The position numbers and the translations under genes are program-made. From NCBI GenBank assembly GCA_900766635.1, contig CAAFWA010000232.1:1-7250 (forward strand): 7,250 bases of DNA, read 5' to 3'. Source of the stretch: an uncultured Acinetobacter sp. Its GTDB lineage: Bacteria; Pseudomonadota; Gammaproteobacteria; Pseudomonadales; Moraxellaceae. Each line of letters opens with the position of its first letter. Position 1 is the stretch's first letter. This document shows positions 1 to 6,937 of the stretch, piece by piece. A model generated the notes under the pieces. It saw nothing but the letters and a program-made list of their open reading frames with translations. It was not told where the DNA came from and ran no database searches.

Positions 1-702
1 ACGCTCGAATAATTTTTTACGGTTCGCATGCGTTGCAAGTGTTGAACCATTACCCGGTAAAGATAAACCTAATGCTTCTGTTAAACAGTTCATTGAGTTT
101 GCAGTAAACATACCTGAGCAAGAGCCACATGTTGGACAAGCAGAACGTTCATACGCTGCAACTTCTTCATCAGTGAAGTTGTCATCTGCTGCAACAATCA
201 TGGCATCGACAAGGTCAATCGCGTGTTCATCACCACGCACTTTAACCTTACCTGCCTCCATTGGGCCACCTGATACAAACACCACAGGAATGTTGAGACG
301 CATTGCTGCCATAAGCATCCCCGGTGTGATTTTGTCACAGTTAGAGATACAGACCATGGCATCTGCACAGTGTGCATTGACCATGTATTCTACTGAGTCA
401 GCAATTAAGTCACGTGAAGGTAATGAATACAACATGCCGTCATGACCCATCGCAATACCGTCATCGACTGCAATAGTGTTAAATTCTTTTGCTACGCCGC
501 CTGCTTGTTCAATTTGACGTGCAACCAATTGACCTAAATCTTTAAGATGAACGTGACCTGGTACAAATTGGGTAAATGAGTTTACGACTGCGATAATTGG
601 CTTACCAAAATCGTCATCTTTCATCCCTGTTGCACGCCATAAGCCACGTGCACCAGCCATATTTCTTCCGTGTGTCGATGTTTTTGAACGATAGTCAGGC
701 AT
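1..702 (-). CDS. ilvD: Dihydroxy-acid dehydratase, N-terminal part (cut by window edge)
   Basis: IlvD dehydrates 2,3-dihydroxy-3-methylbutanoate and its isoleucine-pathway homologue to the 2-keto acids in valine, leucine and isoleucine synthesis, in the cytosol. The window holds 234 codons from ATG at 702 down to base 1, all in frame; the family is usually about 610 residues, so about 60% of the protein lies to the left. Numbering matches recalled E. coli IlvD at the key sites: Asp81 ([13 protein letters not shown]) as metal ligand, Cys122-Asp123-Lys124 ([10 protein letters not shown]) giving an Fe-S ligand, a metal ligand and the carbamylated lysine, and Cys195 ([16 protein letters not shown]) as the second Fe-S ligand. 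No frameshift or stop is seen. The start is fixed by the [15 protein letters not shown]-terminus, typical of the family. The upstream GGA-containing ribosome site is weak. The gene is divergent from fmt. I found no Leu/Ile/Val-rich leader peptide of the classical attenuator kind upstream. Confidence 0.97.
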   Translation of the reverse strand, partial: MPDYRSKTSTHGRNMAGARGLWRATGMKDDDFGKPIIAVVNSFTQFVPGHVHLKDLGQLVARQIEQAGGVAKEFNTIAVDDGIAMGHDGMLYSLPSRDLIADSVEYMVNAHCADAMVCISNCDKITPGMLMAAMRLNIPVVFVSGGPMEAGKVKVRGDEHAIDLVDAMIVAADDNFTDEEVAAYERSACPTCGSCSGMFTANSMNCLTEALGLSLPGNGSTLATHANRKKLFER

Positions 703-1134
703 TGTATAGTTCCAACAAATGTTATGCTTGAGATGAATTGAACATTCACTCTGGCTAAATAGACGGCTTGTAATCAAGCTCAGTCGCAATAATTGAGTCA
801 AGAGACGCTTGTACTAAGATTAAAGCAGCGTCACGCACAGATGACTAGCTTTATCCAACTTTTATTGCAAAAAATATTACGAGCGTCGGCAAAAGAATAA
901 AATCTACTATAAACCGAAGATCGATTTTTAAATACAAAACTTCTATGAATATTTTTACTTTTTTACATAATTTTTTTTTATAAAAAATAATCCTTAAACT
1001 TTCTCCTAAATTTACTTTATTTGGCTAGTTGAAGCTTGGTCTAACAATGCTAGAGCTGCTTTATCTTGATAAAAATGCCCGTCGATTTTCGCAATTTGCT
1101 ATAATTTTGCAAAACCACTGTATGGGCTGTTGAA
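703..1134. other. Divergent ilvD-fmt intergenic region
   Basis: This 432-base spacer holds no convincing gene. The right part (about 915-1020) is very AT-rich with long T and A runs. The clear signal is the fmt promoter at 1097-1105. For ilvD on the minus strand, a possible -35 (TTGACT, bases 801-796) sits 17 bases from a poor -10 (CTTGAT, bases 778-773), which I regard as weak. Small inverted repeats are present: GCTTG/CAAGC (766-770 and 775-779, four-base loop) and GACGCT/AGCGTC (804-809 and 827-832). Both would lie in or near the ilvD leader, but neither is followed by a T tract in the ilvD direction, so they are not obvious attenuators. Confidence 0.6.
1097..1105 (+). promoter_or_regulatory. 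Extended -10 promoter of fmt-rsmB
   Basis: The sequence TGCTATAAT is a perfect TATAAT -10 box (1100-1105) preceded by TGn (1097-1099), the extended -10 motif that lets sigma-70 polymerase work with a poor -35 element. No good -35 hexamer lies 16-18 bases upstream; the nearest TTGATA (1066-1071) is 28 bases away. Predicted transcription start is near 1112, giving a leader of about 23 bases before the TTG start of fmt. A TTTTGCAAAA palindrome (1105-1114) overlaps the predicted start point; its meaning is unknown. Confidence 0.65.
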
Positions 1135-2091
1135 TTGAAAATCATCTTTGCGGGTACACCAGAATTTGCTGCCACTGCATTAGCGGCACTGATCAATACT
1201 GAGCACGAAATTGTTGCGGTTTACACACAACCTGACCGCAAAGCAGGCCGTGGGCAAAAACTCACTGCATCTGCGGTTAAGCAATTGGCTTTGGCTCATG
1301 ATTTACCTGTTTATCAACCTTTGCATTTTAAATCTTCTACTGAAGAGGGTTTAGCAGCACAAGCCGAGTTAAAAGCCCTCAATGCTGATGTGATGGTGGT
1401 TGCAGCCTATGGTTTGATTTTACCGCAAGTGGTTTTAGATACACCGAAGTATGGCTGCTTAAATATTCACGGTTCATTGTTGCCACGTTGGCGTGGTGCT
1501 GCCCCAATTCAACGTGCCATTGCCACAGGCGATCAAGAAACTGGCGTGACCATTATGAAAATGGCGGCAGGCTTAGATACAGGCGATATGATGTTTAAAA
1601 CATTATGCCCAATTGAAGCCACAGATACCTCTGCAAGCCTACACGACAAACTTGCGATTCAAGGTGCTGAAGCGATTGTGGCGGTGCTTGAATCTGAACA
1701 ACGCTTGCAGCACTATTTAGCAGAGCGTGAAGTACAGAACGAAGCCGATACAGTATATGCCCATAAACTGTCTAAAGCAGAAGCACAAATTGATTGGTCA
1801 CAATCTGCGGTGCAAATTGATCGTAACATTCGTGCCTTTAACCCATGGCCGGTGGCATTTATTCGGCTCGATGACGAAAATAATTTACGTGTTTGGAACT
1901 CAGTGCTTACGGATCAACACGTCACTGCCCAAGCAGGTGAAATTATCGATATTAACAAACATGGCGTGAGTGTCGCTTGTGGTGATGGTCAGGTGATTAT
2001 CTTAACCTCATTGCAATGGCCGGGCGCCAAAGCCTTAAACGCAGTGCAAATTCTGCAAACTCAAAAATTGACGATCGGACAAATTTTATAA
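1135..2091 (+). CDS. fmt: Methionyl-tRNA formyltransferase, TTG start
   Basis: Fmt transfers a formyl group from 10-formyltetrahydrofolate to methionyl initiator tRNA, making the tRNA used to start bacterial translation. The protein is 318 residues, close to the 315 of E. coli. The N-terminal formyltransferase fold (about 1-190) carries the catalytic Asn110 and His112 in NIHGSLLPRWRGAAPIQ and Asp148 in GLDTGDM. The PDRKAGRGQKL loop with Arg39 corresponds to the E. coli loop that contacts the tRNA acceptor end. The C-terminal beta-barrel domain (about 205-318) includes the conserved KLSKAEAQIDW and IRAFNPWP. The start is a TTG: reading upstream in frame there is no ATG before a TAA at 1102-1104, and MKIIFAGTPEF matches the family start. 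Ribosome binding is modest (GGG, 1124-1126, eight bases before TTG). It is first in an operon with rsmB. No def gene is visible upstream, unlike the def-fmt order of many bacteria. Confidence 0.97.
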   Translation: MKIIFAGTPEFAATALAALINTEHEIVAVYTQPDRKAGRGQKLTASAVKQLALAHDLPVYQPLHFKSSTEEGLAAQAELKALNADVMVVAAYGLILPQVVLDTPKYGCLNIHGSLLPRWRGAAPIQRAIATGDQETGVTIMKMAAGLDTGDMMFKTLCPIEATDTSASLHDKLAIQGAEAIVAVLESEQRLQHYLAEREVQNEADTVYAHKLSKAEAQIDWSQSAVQIDRNIRAFNPWPVAFIRLDDENNLRVWNSVLTDQHVTAQAGEIIDINKHGVSVACGDGQVIILTSLQWPGAKALNAVQILQTQKLTIGQIL

Positions 2092-3398
2092 TGAAGCAAT
2101 CTCCCCACGCCTCAGGTAAACACCTCAACTTACGTGCTCAGGTTGTGAAGACGTTATTGGCTGTCCAAAATGGTCAATCATTGGCATCGGTACTCAGTCA
2201 ACAGCTTGCCAACATCAATGAAAAAGACCGTGGCTTATACCATGAGTTAGTGCTTGGCTGCTTGCGTCAATGGCATGCACTCAAGCAACTGACGCTACCG
2301 TTAATGGCCAAACCTGTAGAAAACCAAGTGGTCGAAACCTGTTTATACGTGGGTCTGTATCAACTGCTCTGTACACGTATTGCAGCCCATGCCGCCATTT
2401 CTGAAACTGTAGATGCGTGTAAACAACTCGGTATGGAAAAGCTCAGTGGTGTGGTCAATGCGATCTTACGTCGTGCAACGCGTGAGTCAGAGCAGTTTTA
2501 TGACATCTTAGAACAAGCACCGGGATTACCAAGTTGGTTATCTAAGCGCTTGAAAAAAGATTGGGGTGAGCAAGTTCATGAACTGAGCTATCAACTCAAA
2601 CAAGTTGCGCCGCTAACCTTACGTGTTAATACTCGCCAAGTCAGCCGTGATGAATACCTCGAGATTTTGGCGGATGAGGGTATTGCTGCTCATGCGTGCG
2701 GTATTTCTGAGGTTGGGATTGTGCTTGATCAAAGCGTACATATCCCTCATCTCCCGGGCTTTGAAGCAGGTGGTTTTTCGGTACAAGATGAGCATGCACA
2801 GCTTTGTGCCACATTGTTGCCTAACTTAGATGGTAAAGTCGTGATTGATGCTTGTGCAGCACCGGGCGGCAAAACCGCACATATTTTAGAACGCAGCCAA
2901 CCAAAAACCTTAATTGCCTTAGACCAAGATGAAAAACGTCTTAAACGTGTTTCAGAAAATTTAGAACGTCTAGTTTTAGATGGCGAGCATGTCCAAATTA
3001 TTGCGGCTGATGCGATTACATGGCAAGCGCCTGAATTGGCCGATTGCATTATTTTAGATGCACCATGTACTGCGGTCGGTGTAATTCGTCGTCATCCTGA
3101 TATTCGTTTATTACGTCAATCCAGTGATATTGCACAAACCGTTGCCTTACAAAAGCAAATTTTGGCCAATATGTGGCAACAGCTCAAAGTGGGCGGACAA
3201 ATGCTCTACATCACCTGTTCAATTTTAAAAGCAGAAAATGAACAACAGATGATTGATTTTTTTGCAACCCATAGCGATGCCAAAGAAATTAAAATCAACG
3301 CTTCTTGGGGGGTTGAGCAAATTCATGGTCGTCAAATTTTCCCAGAAAAAGGTCATGGTGATGGCTTCTTCTATTGCTTGATTGAAAAAACTGCATAA
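2091..3398 (+). CDS. rsmB: 16S rRNA (cytosine-967-C5)-methyltransferase
   Basis: RsmB (Sun/Fmu) uses S-adenosylmethionine to methylate C967 of 16S rRNA. With ATG at 2091 the protein is 435 residues, close to E. coli (429). An N-terminal NusB-like RNA-binding domain spans about 12-140, including FYDILEQAPGLPSWL at its end, followed by the Rossmann methyltransferase. Visible motifs are the SAM-binding DACAAPGGKT (253-262), DAPCTAVGVIRRHPD with Cys326, and YITCSI with Cys376; the two cysteines are the paired catalytic residues of RNA m5C methyltransferases. The C-terminus GHGDGFFYCLIEK is typical. The open frame extends back to an ATG at 2016, but that adds 25 residues inside fmt with no family match. 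The start at 2091 shares its A with the fmt stop (TAATG), which implies translational coupling; no strong ribosome site is seen. A terminator follows directly, so rsmB ends the operon. Confidence 0.96.
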   Translation: MKQSPHASGKHLNLRAQVVKTLLAVQNGQSLASVLSQQLANINEKDRGLYHELVLGCLRQWHALKQLTLPLMAKPVENQVVETCLYVGLYQLLCTRIAAHAAISETVDACKQLGMEKLSGVVNAILRRATRESEQFYDILEQAPGLPSWLSKRLKKDWGEQVHELSYQLKQVAPLTLRVNTRQVSRDEYLEILADEGIAAHACGISEVGIVLDQSVHIPHLPGFEAGGFSVQDEHAQLCATLLPNLDGKVVIDACAAPGGKTAHILERSQPKTLIALDQDEKRLKRVSENLERLVLDGEHVQIIAADAITWQAPELADCIILDAPCTAVGVIRRHPDIRLLRQSSDIAQTVALQKQILANMWQQLKVGGQMLYITCSILKAENEQQMIDFFATHSDAKEIKINASWGVEQIHGRQIFPEKGHGDGFFYCLIEKTA

Positions 3399-3428
3399 AA
3401 AAAGGTGGCCATGTGCCACCTTTTTTTT
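3397..3428. terminator. Bidirectional intrinsic terminator between rsmB and the metS-like gene
   Basis: A hairpin with perfect six-base arms GGTGGC (3404-3409) and GCCACC (3415-3420) and a five-base loop is flanked by seven A (3397-3403) and eight T (3421-3428). The T tract ends plus-strand transcription just after the rsmB stop, whose TAA overlaps the A tract. Read on the minus strand, the A tract becomes a T tract, so the same hairpin can end the transcript of the convergent transporter pair. Confidence 0.92.
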
Positions 3429-3499
3429 GACCACTTTGACTGCATTTAGCTTGTTGTTGCACTTTGGCAATTGAGCTAAACACAGTCCATCAGTCGCTG

Positions 3500-3610
3500 T
3501 TAATCTTCAGCTTCATCGGGGTTTTTCACCAAATGAATAATTGCCAAAATCAGACCACCCCATAGCAACAACATCGAAATGATCATCATGGTTAATGCAG
3601 ATGTATTCAT
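3500..3610 (-). CDS. Small single-helix membrane protein, MetS-like transporter subunit
   Basis: This 36-residue protein is predicted to be a small partner of the NSS-family transporter encoded just upstream. It has a short polar N-terminus (MNTSALT), one hydrophobic helix at about 6-28 (with MLLLWGGLILAII), then a charged acidic tail HLVKNPDEAED. The size, single helix and position match the putative methionine/alanine importer small subunit family (MetS of Corynebacterium glutamicum, where MetP and MetS together import methionine); this is recalled family knowledge. Its ATG (3610) lies one base after the TAA of the transporter (3614-3612), and a strong ribosome site, AGGAG seven bases upstream, sits inside the transporter's last codons. 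That tight coupling and clear start make it a real gene despite its size. Transcription probably ends at the 3397-3428 hairpin. The substrate is not shown by the sequence. Confidence 0.88.
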   Translation of the reverse strand: MNTSALTMMIISMLLLWGGLILAIIHLVKNPDEAED

Positions 3611-3611
3611 G

Positions 3612-5096
3612 TTATTTCTCCTCTGAGTGATGATCTTTGAACATGCTCAACACAAGCGCACCAATCACAAAGAATGCTAAAGTTCCACCGCCAACAATCC
3701 ATAAAATGTGTGCAGGATAACCACCATAACCCTCTGAAATAATAGAATTAATGGTTAAACCTAAAGCCACCAATAATGATAAAGGCGTTACAACAGTTAA
3801 TAAAAAATTCCAGCCCATACCCAACTTAATGCTTGAGTATTGATTAATATGGCTTTGAATTTGTTGCATTAATGGACGGCGTAACCACGACACTAAAATA
3901 ATCGAGATTAAACCACCACCAACAATACCAATGTTATTGGCAAAGTAGTCAATAATATCAACAAAGGTAATCGCACTTTGTGTTGAAAATAGTAAAGTTG
4001 ACACAACTGCCGAACCACCTGCAATTAAAGTCACCGACTTTTTATGTGACCAACCGAGTTTGTCTTGGAATGCTGCAATTGGCACTTGCAAGATACTCAC
4101 CATAGAGGTGATACCTGCCACAGTTAATGAAGCAAAGAATAAGAAACCAAATAAATCGCCACCTGCACCTAAACTTGAAATGATTTTTGGAAAGGCAATA
4201 AAGGCTAAACCAATACCACCTGACACCACATCTTCAACTTTAGCACCTGAACTAAATGCCATAAAACCAAGCGCAGCAAATACACCAATACCGGCTAAGA
4301 TTTCAAAAGATGAGTTGGCTAAAGCAACTACAACCCCAGAACCTGTTAAATTGGTCTTACGTTTTAAGTAAGAGGCATAGGTCAACATAATCCCGAAACC
4401 CACCGATAACGAGAAGAAGATATGACCAAAAGCAGCTAACCATACTTTATAGTTGGTCATGGCTTCCCAATTTGGGGTAAAAAAGGCATTTAAGCCATCA
4501 AGCGCACCTGGTAAACGCACTGCTTGAATCACCAAGATTGAGAATAAAATCACCAATAAGGGCATGAAGATTTTATTGGCAAGCTCTACACCACGACGTA
4601 CGCCACCATAAAGAATCAGCATCACAGCTGACCAAACAATCACTAAGCCCCAAAATAAGGTTGGTACAAAGCCAAAAGCTAAACCTTCACCATTTTGCAA
4701 ATAGGTATTAAAGAAAAAGGCTTGTGTATCTGTGCCCCATTGCTGACCAAATGAGTAGAACATATAGCTGCCAGCCCATGACAACACACTGGCATAATAA
4801 ATCCCGATGACTAAGGTCACCATGACTTGCCACCAGCCTAAGGACTCAGCATTCATGAGCTTTTTATAAGCCGTAGGTGGTGCTTTGCGAAACTTATGTC
4901 CCACTGCATAGTCTAAAAATAATAGAGGTAAACCCGCAGCAAAAATAGCAATTAAATAAGGAATTAAAAACGCACCACCACCGTTTTCATAGGCCACATA
5001 TGGGAAACGCCAAATATTACCCAAACCTACGGCCGAGCCAATCGCAGCAATAATAAAGCCGGATCGTGCTGACCAATTTTCACGATTATCTGTCAT
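3612..5096 (-). CDS. Neurotransmitter:sodium symporter family transporter (MetP-like amino acid importer)
   Basis: This 494-residue inner-membrane protein belongs to the NSS (SNF) family, which uses the sodium gradient to import amino acids and related compounds. The hallmark broken first helix is clear: GSAVGLGNIWRFPY (20-33), followed by ENGGGAFLIPY. By recalled alignment with LeuT, sodium-site residues are kept: Gly20, Ala22, Val23 and Asn27 in helix 1, Ser229 (Thr in LeuT) in the GHIFFSLSVGFG unwound helix 6, Asn261 in helix 7, and Thr330-Ser331 in AGITSM of helix 8. Twelve hydrophobic segments are plausible, with the last at about 464-486 before a hydrophilic tail. The start at 5096 gives the usual short NWSARSGF lead-in; AGGTG four bases upstream acts as ribosome site. 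It is followed by the MetS-like subunit, so methionine, alanine or a related amino acid is the likely substrate. This is an inference; other NSS substrates cannot be excluded. Confidence 0.93.
   Translation of the reverse strand: MTDNRENWSARSGFIIAAIGSAVGLGNIWRFPYVAYENGGGAFLIPYLIAIFAAGLPLLFLDYAVGHKFRKAPPTAYKKLMNAESLGWWQVMVTLVIGIYYASVLSWAGSYMFYSFGQQWGTDTQAFFFNTYLQNGEGLAFGFVPTLFWGLVIVWSAVMLILYGGVRRGVELANKIFMPLLVILFSILVIQAVRLPGALDGLNAFFTPNWEAMTNYKVWLAAFGHIFFSLSVGFGIMLTYASYLKRKTNLTGSGVVVALANSSFEILAGIGVFAALGFMAFSSGAKVEDVVSGGIGLAFIAFPKIISSLGAGGDLFGFLFFASLTVAGITSMVSILQVPIAAFQDKLGWSHKKSVTLIAGGSAVVSTLLFSTQSAITFVDIIDYFANNIGIVGGGLISIILVSWLRRPLMQQIQSHINQYSSIKLGMGWNFLLTVVTPLSLLVALGLTINSIISEGYGGYPAHILWIVGGGTLAFFVIGALVLSMFKDHHSEEK
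3617..3624 (-). promoter_or_regulatory. Ribosome binding site of the MetS-like gene
   Basis: On the minus strand this reads AGAGGAGA, a near-consensus Shine-Dalgarno sequence whose AGGAG core ends seven bases before the ATG at 3610. It lies within the last codons of the upstream transporter, and it is the main evidence that the short downstream frame is translated. Confidence 0.85.
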
Positions 5097-5221
5097 AAAA
5101 CACCTAAACCTTAGTCACTTCTTTAGCATTTTTATAAGATTAATCAGCGCTAAAAAAGGACCATTTCAATATGAATCTTGTTGTGTTTGAAATTCGGTTT
5201 TGGCCTTTTGAGCCTTGCACA

Positions 5222-5329
5222 CTAAATTGCAAACAGAGAAACATGACGCTGACTTTTGTGAAATCTGCTTCTATTTTTCTCCTTGAATGGAACCACAATA
5301 CCGATTTTTGCTGTGTTTGGCTTAGGCAT
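5222..5329 (-). CDS. Possible 35-residue leader peptide, unrecognised
   Basis: A minus-strand frame begins at ATG 5329, six bases after AAGG, a plausible ribosome site, and encodes a basic 35-residue peptide starting MPKPNTAKIGIVVPFKEKNR and ending at TAG. It lies within the higher-G+C island and 125 bases upstream of the NSS transporter on the same strand. I recognise no family, no membrane helix and no run of one amino acid that would suggest attenuation. It could be a leader peptide, part of a noncoding RNA, or chance. Confidence is low. Confidence 0.2.
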   Translation of the reverse strand: MPKPNTAKIGIVVPFKEKNRSRFHKSQRHVSLFAI

Positions 5330-5376
5330 CTGTCGCCTTTGCTGTTTATTTATCCTTTATTTTTTTCCATTTGTTC

Positions 5377-5405
5377 AAAATATGATTGTTTTAAATCAAC
5401 CACAA
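5377..5405 (-). promoter_or_regulatory. Candidate distal promoter for the NSS-metS-like transcript
   Basis: On the minus strand TTGTGG (5405-5400) and TATTTT (5382-5377) are separated by exactly 17 bases, in AT-rich DNA just upstream of the higher-G+C island. If used, transcription would begin near 5370 and give the transporter mRNA a leader of about 270 bases. The hexamers match consensus only partly (3/6 and 4/6), so this is tentative. Confidence 0.3.
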
Positions 5406-5495
5406 GCCTATTAGTTATTATTAATAGTTTATTAATGTAATTTAGCTATTCTATTTTTTTATTAGTTTAGATAATGATTGATAGTTTTCAGCAAT

Positions 5496-5524
5496 AAAAA
5501 AAGCCTCCATCAGGAGGCTTTTTT
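5496..5524. terminator. Intrinsic terminator after the aromatic acid transporter
   Basis: Perfect six-base arms GCCTCC (5503-5508) and GGAGGC (5513-5518) with an ATCA loop are flanked by seven A (5496-5502) and six T (5519-5524). On the minus strand it lies 11 bases beyond the stop of the transporter gene and ends its transcript in a T tract. The flanking tracts make it able to act on the plus strand as well. It separates the aromatic acid transporter from the NSS gene, so the two are not one operon. Confidence 0.9.
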
Positions 5525-5535
5525 ATGAAGAGATT

Positions 5536-6894
5536 TTAAGTCGTTTGTTTGATCGGTTCGATGGTTGCTTTTGTCGTTACCACTTCTTCTTGAGCTTTTG
5601 GTTGACGAATAAATGCAATTGCAATTACTGCAAGCACCGCAGGTACCGCCACTGCTAAGAAGTTAAATTTATGCGGTAACTCTAAGCCAAGTAAGAAACC
5701 AATTACGATTGGACCTACAATTGCACCTAAACGACCTACACCTGATGCCCAGCCTAAGCCAGTAGAACGTACAGCCAATGGATAGTACTGTGCTACATAG
5801 CTATATAGCAAAATACTACAACCTACTGATGACGCACCTGCTAAAGATACAAGGAAGTAAATCACAGGTTGTGGTGAATTAAAGCCTAGGCCAATAAGGG
5901 CTAAAACACCCACTGTTAACATTGAAATCACTACAGGTTTAATATGGAAGCGATCTGCTAACATACCACCGCCTGCTGTACCAATTACTGCACCAATGTT
6001 TAGTGCAAGTAGGAAAGTCAAGCTGCTACCTAAAGAGTAACCTGCTGCCATCATGAGTTTTGGTAACCAACTGCCTAGTGCATAAAGCATGAGTAAACAC
6101 ATGAAGAATGCTAACCAAAACAGTAATGTACCGCCTAAACGACCTTGTTTAAACAATGCTGAAATTGAAGCTGCTGGTACTTTACTTTCATTAAAGACTA
6201 AAACTGTTGTTGGTGTAACTTTATCTTCAGGTGATAATTTTTGCACAATTGCGAGGGCTTTATCGGTCTTTTGCTGCTTCACTAAGAATGCCAATGATTC
6301 TGGTAAGAACATCCACAATAAAGGCAAAGCGATCAATGGAATACCCGCAATCCAAAACATAATTTGCCAACCAAAACTTGGAGTTAACCATGTACCAAGT
6401 AAAGCGGCCATAATTCCACCCATTGCATAACCACTAAACATCGCAGTTACAAGGGTACTACGTAGCTTCTCTGGTGCATATTCAGAAGTCAGTGCTACAA
6501 GATTTGGTAAAACGCCACCAATACCTAAACCAGCAATAAAGCGTAAGACTGCAAACTGGGTTGGATTTTCAGCAAAACCACCTAAAAAGGTGAAACCACT
6601 AAATAAAGTTACACAGATTAAAATCACCTTTTTACGGCCAATTTTATCTGCTAACATCCCAAAGAACATGGCACCAAACATCATACCAGCAAGTGCGGTA
6701 CTCGCAAGCATACCGGCCTGTACTGCTGACATACCCCACTCTTGCATCAGTAATGGTAGTACTACACCATTGATGGCAAGATCGTAGCCGTCAAACAATA
6801 CAACAAAAAGACACCAAAGGACTACAGTCATATGAAAAGGCTTAAATTTAGCCTTATCGACTACAGCATTAACATTCATTGTGTGCGCTGTCAT
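5536..6894 (-). CDS. Aromatic acid:H+ symporter, MFS (AAHS family, BenK/PcaK-like)
   Basis: This 452-residue inner-membrane protein of the major facilitator superfamily probably imports a benzoate-, hydroxybenzoate- or muconate-type acid with protons. It has about twelve helices. The AAHS marks are visible: DGYD in helix 1 (35-38), equivalent to the aspartates needed for transport in PcaK; motif A GMLADKIGRKK in loop 2-3 (79-89); LRFIAGLGIGGVLPN in helix 4; PESLAF after helix 6 (198-203); and a relic of motif A, GMLADRFHIKP, in loop 8-9 (310-320). The C-terminal tail (about 430-452) is hydrophilic. The open frame could begin at a TTG at 6909, but the ribosome site GGAGGTG lies within that extension, six bases before the ATG at 6894, so 6894 is chosen. 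The overall sequence looks closest to BenK, but no catabolic genes are in the window and the exact substrate cannot be told. Confidence 0.92.
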   Translation of the reverse strand: MTAHTMNVNAVVDKAKFKPFHMTVVLWCLFVVLFDGYDLAINGVVLPLLMQEWGMSAVQAGMLASTALAGMMFGAMFFGMLADKIGRKKVILICVTLFSGFTFLGGFAENPTQFAVLRFIAGLGIGGVLPNLVALTSEYAPEKLRSTLVTAMFSGYAMGGIMAALLGTWLTPSFGWQIMFWIAGIPLIALPLLWMFLPESLAFLVKQQKTDKALAIVQKLSPEDKVTPTTVLVFNESKVPAASISALFKQGRLGGTLLFWLAFFMCLLMLYALGSWLPKLMMAAGYSLGSSLTFLLALNIGAVIGTAGGGMLADRFHIKPVVISMLTVGVLALIGLGFNSPQPVIYFLVSLAGASSVGCSILLYSYVAQYYPLAVRSTGLGWASGVGRLGAIVGPIVIGFLLGLELPHKFNFLAVAVPAVLAVIAIAFIRQPKAQEEVVTTKATIEPIKQTT

Positions 6895-6900
6895 GTTACT

Positions 6901-6907
6901 CACCTCC
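6901..6907 (-). promoter_or_regulatory. Ribosome binding site that sets the start of the aromatic acid transporter
   Basis: On the minus strand this reads GGAGGTG, an almost perfect complement to the 16S rRNA tail, six bases before the ATG at 6894. It lies inside the longer open frame beginning at TTG 6909 and so argues against that start. Confidence 0.9.
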
Positions 6908-6937
6908 AATTGTGAGATCTTTTTTTATTTTTTATAT

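Larger units (their letters stand above)
5097..5495. other. Intergenic leader of the NSS transporter, largely unexplained
   Basis: About 400 bases separate the transporter start from the terminator of the next gene. The part at about 5350-5460 is very AT-rich, while about 5180-5345 is visibly richer in G+C (near 40%), more like coding or structured RNA than the flanks. No known riboswitch could be recognised; I looked for glycine- and SAM-type cores without success. Two short frames on opposite strands lie in the island: 5222-5329 minus and 5171-5440 plus. Neither has recognisable similarity. Near the gene, a TTGAAA (minus, 5169-5164) followed 17 bases later by TGATTA could be a weak proximal promoter. 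Confidence 0.5.

Noticed and set aside
173..445. Plus-strand open frame of 90 codons
   Set aside because: It is antisense to ilvD, whose conserved motifs on the minus strand cover the whole interval.
766..832. Possible ilvD attenuator from short inverted repeats
   Set aside because: Arms are only five or six bases, no T tract follows in the ilvD direction, and no branched-chain-rich leader peptide is present.
2016..2090. 25-residue N-terminal extension of rsmB from an upstream ATG
   Set aside because: It lies inside the end of fmt and does not resemble RsmB N-termini; the ATG at 2091, overlapping the fmt stop, fits family length.
2747..3049. Minus-strand open frame of 100 codons within rsmB
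   Set aside because: Antisense to the methyltransferase core motifs; product is Ser/Cys-rich and unlike any family.
3225..3483. Two minus-strand frames overlapping the rsmB end and terminator
   Set aside because: Both run through the hairpin at 3397-3428 and antisense to rsmB; no ribosome site or family match.
4060..4371. Plus-strand open frame of 103 codons
   Set aside because: Antisense to the NSS transporter; Lys/Pro/Ala-rich composition is the usual shadow of a hydrophobic gene.
5171..5440. Plus-strand open frame of 89 codons in the NSS leader
   Set aside because: It has AAGGA ten bases upstream, but the product is Cys/Phe-rich with no family match and runs into very AT-rich DNA; kept only as part of the unexplained-island finding.
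6089..6787. Two plus-strand open frames (6089-6430 and 6590-6787)
   Set aside because: Both are antisense to the aromatic acid transporter and have no independent support.
6895..6909. TTG start for the aromatic acid transporter
   Set aside because: The five added codons contain the GGAGGTG ribosome site of the ATG at 6894.
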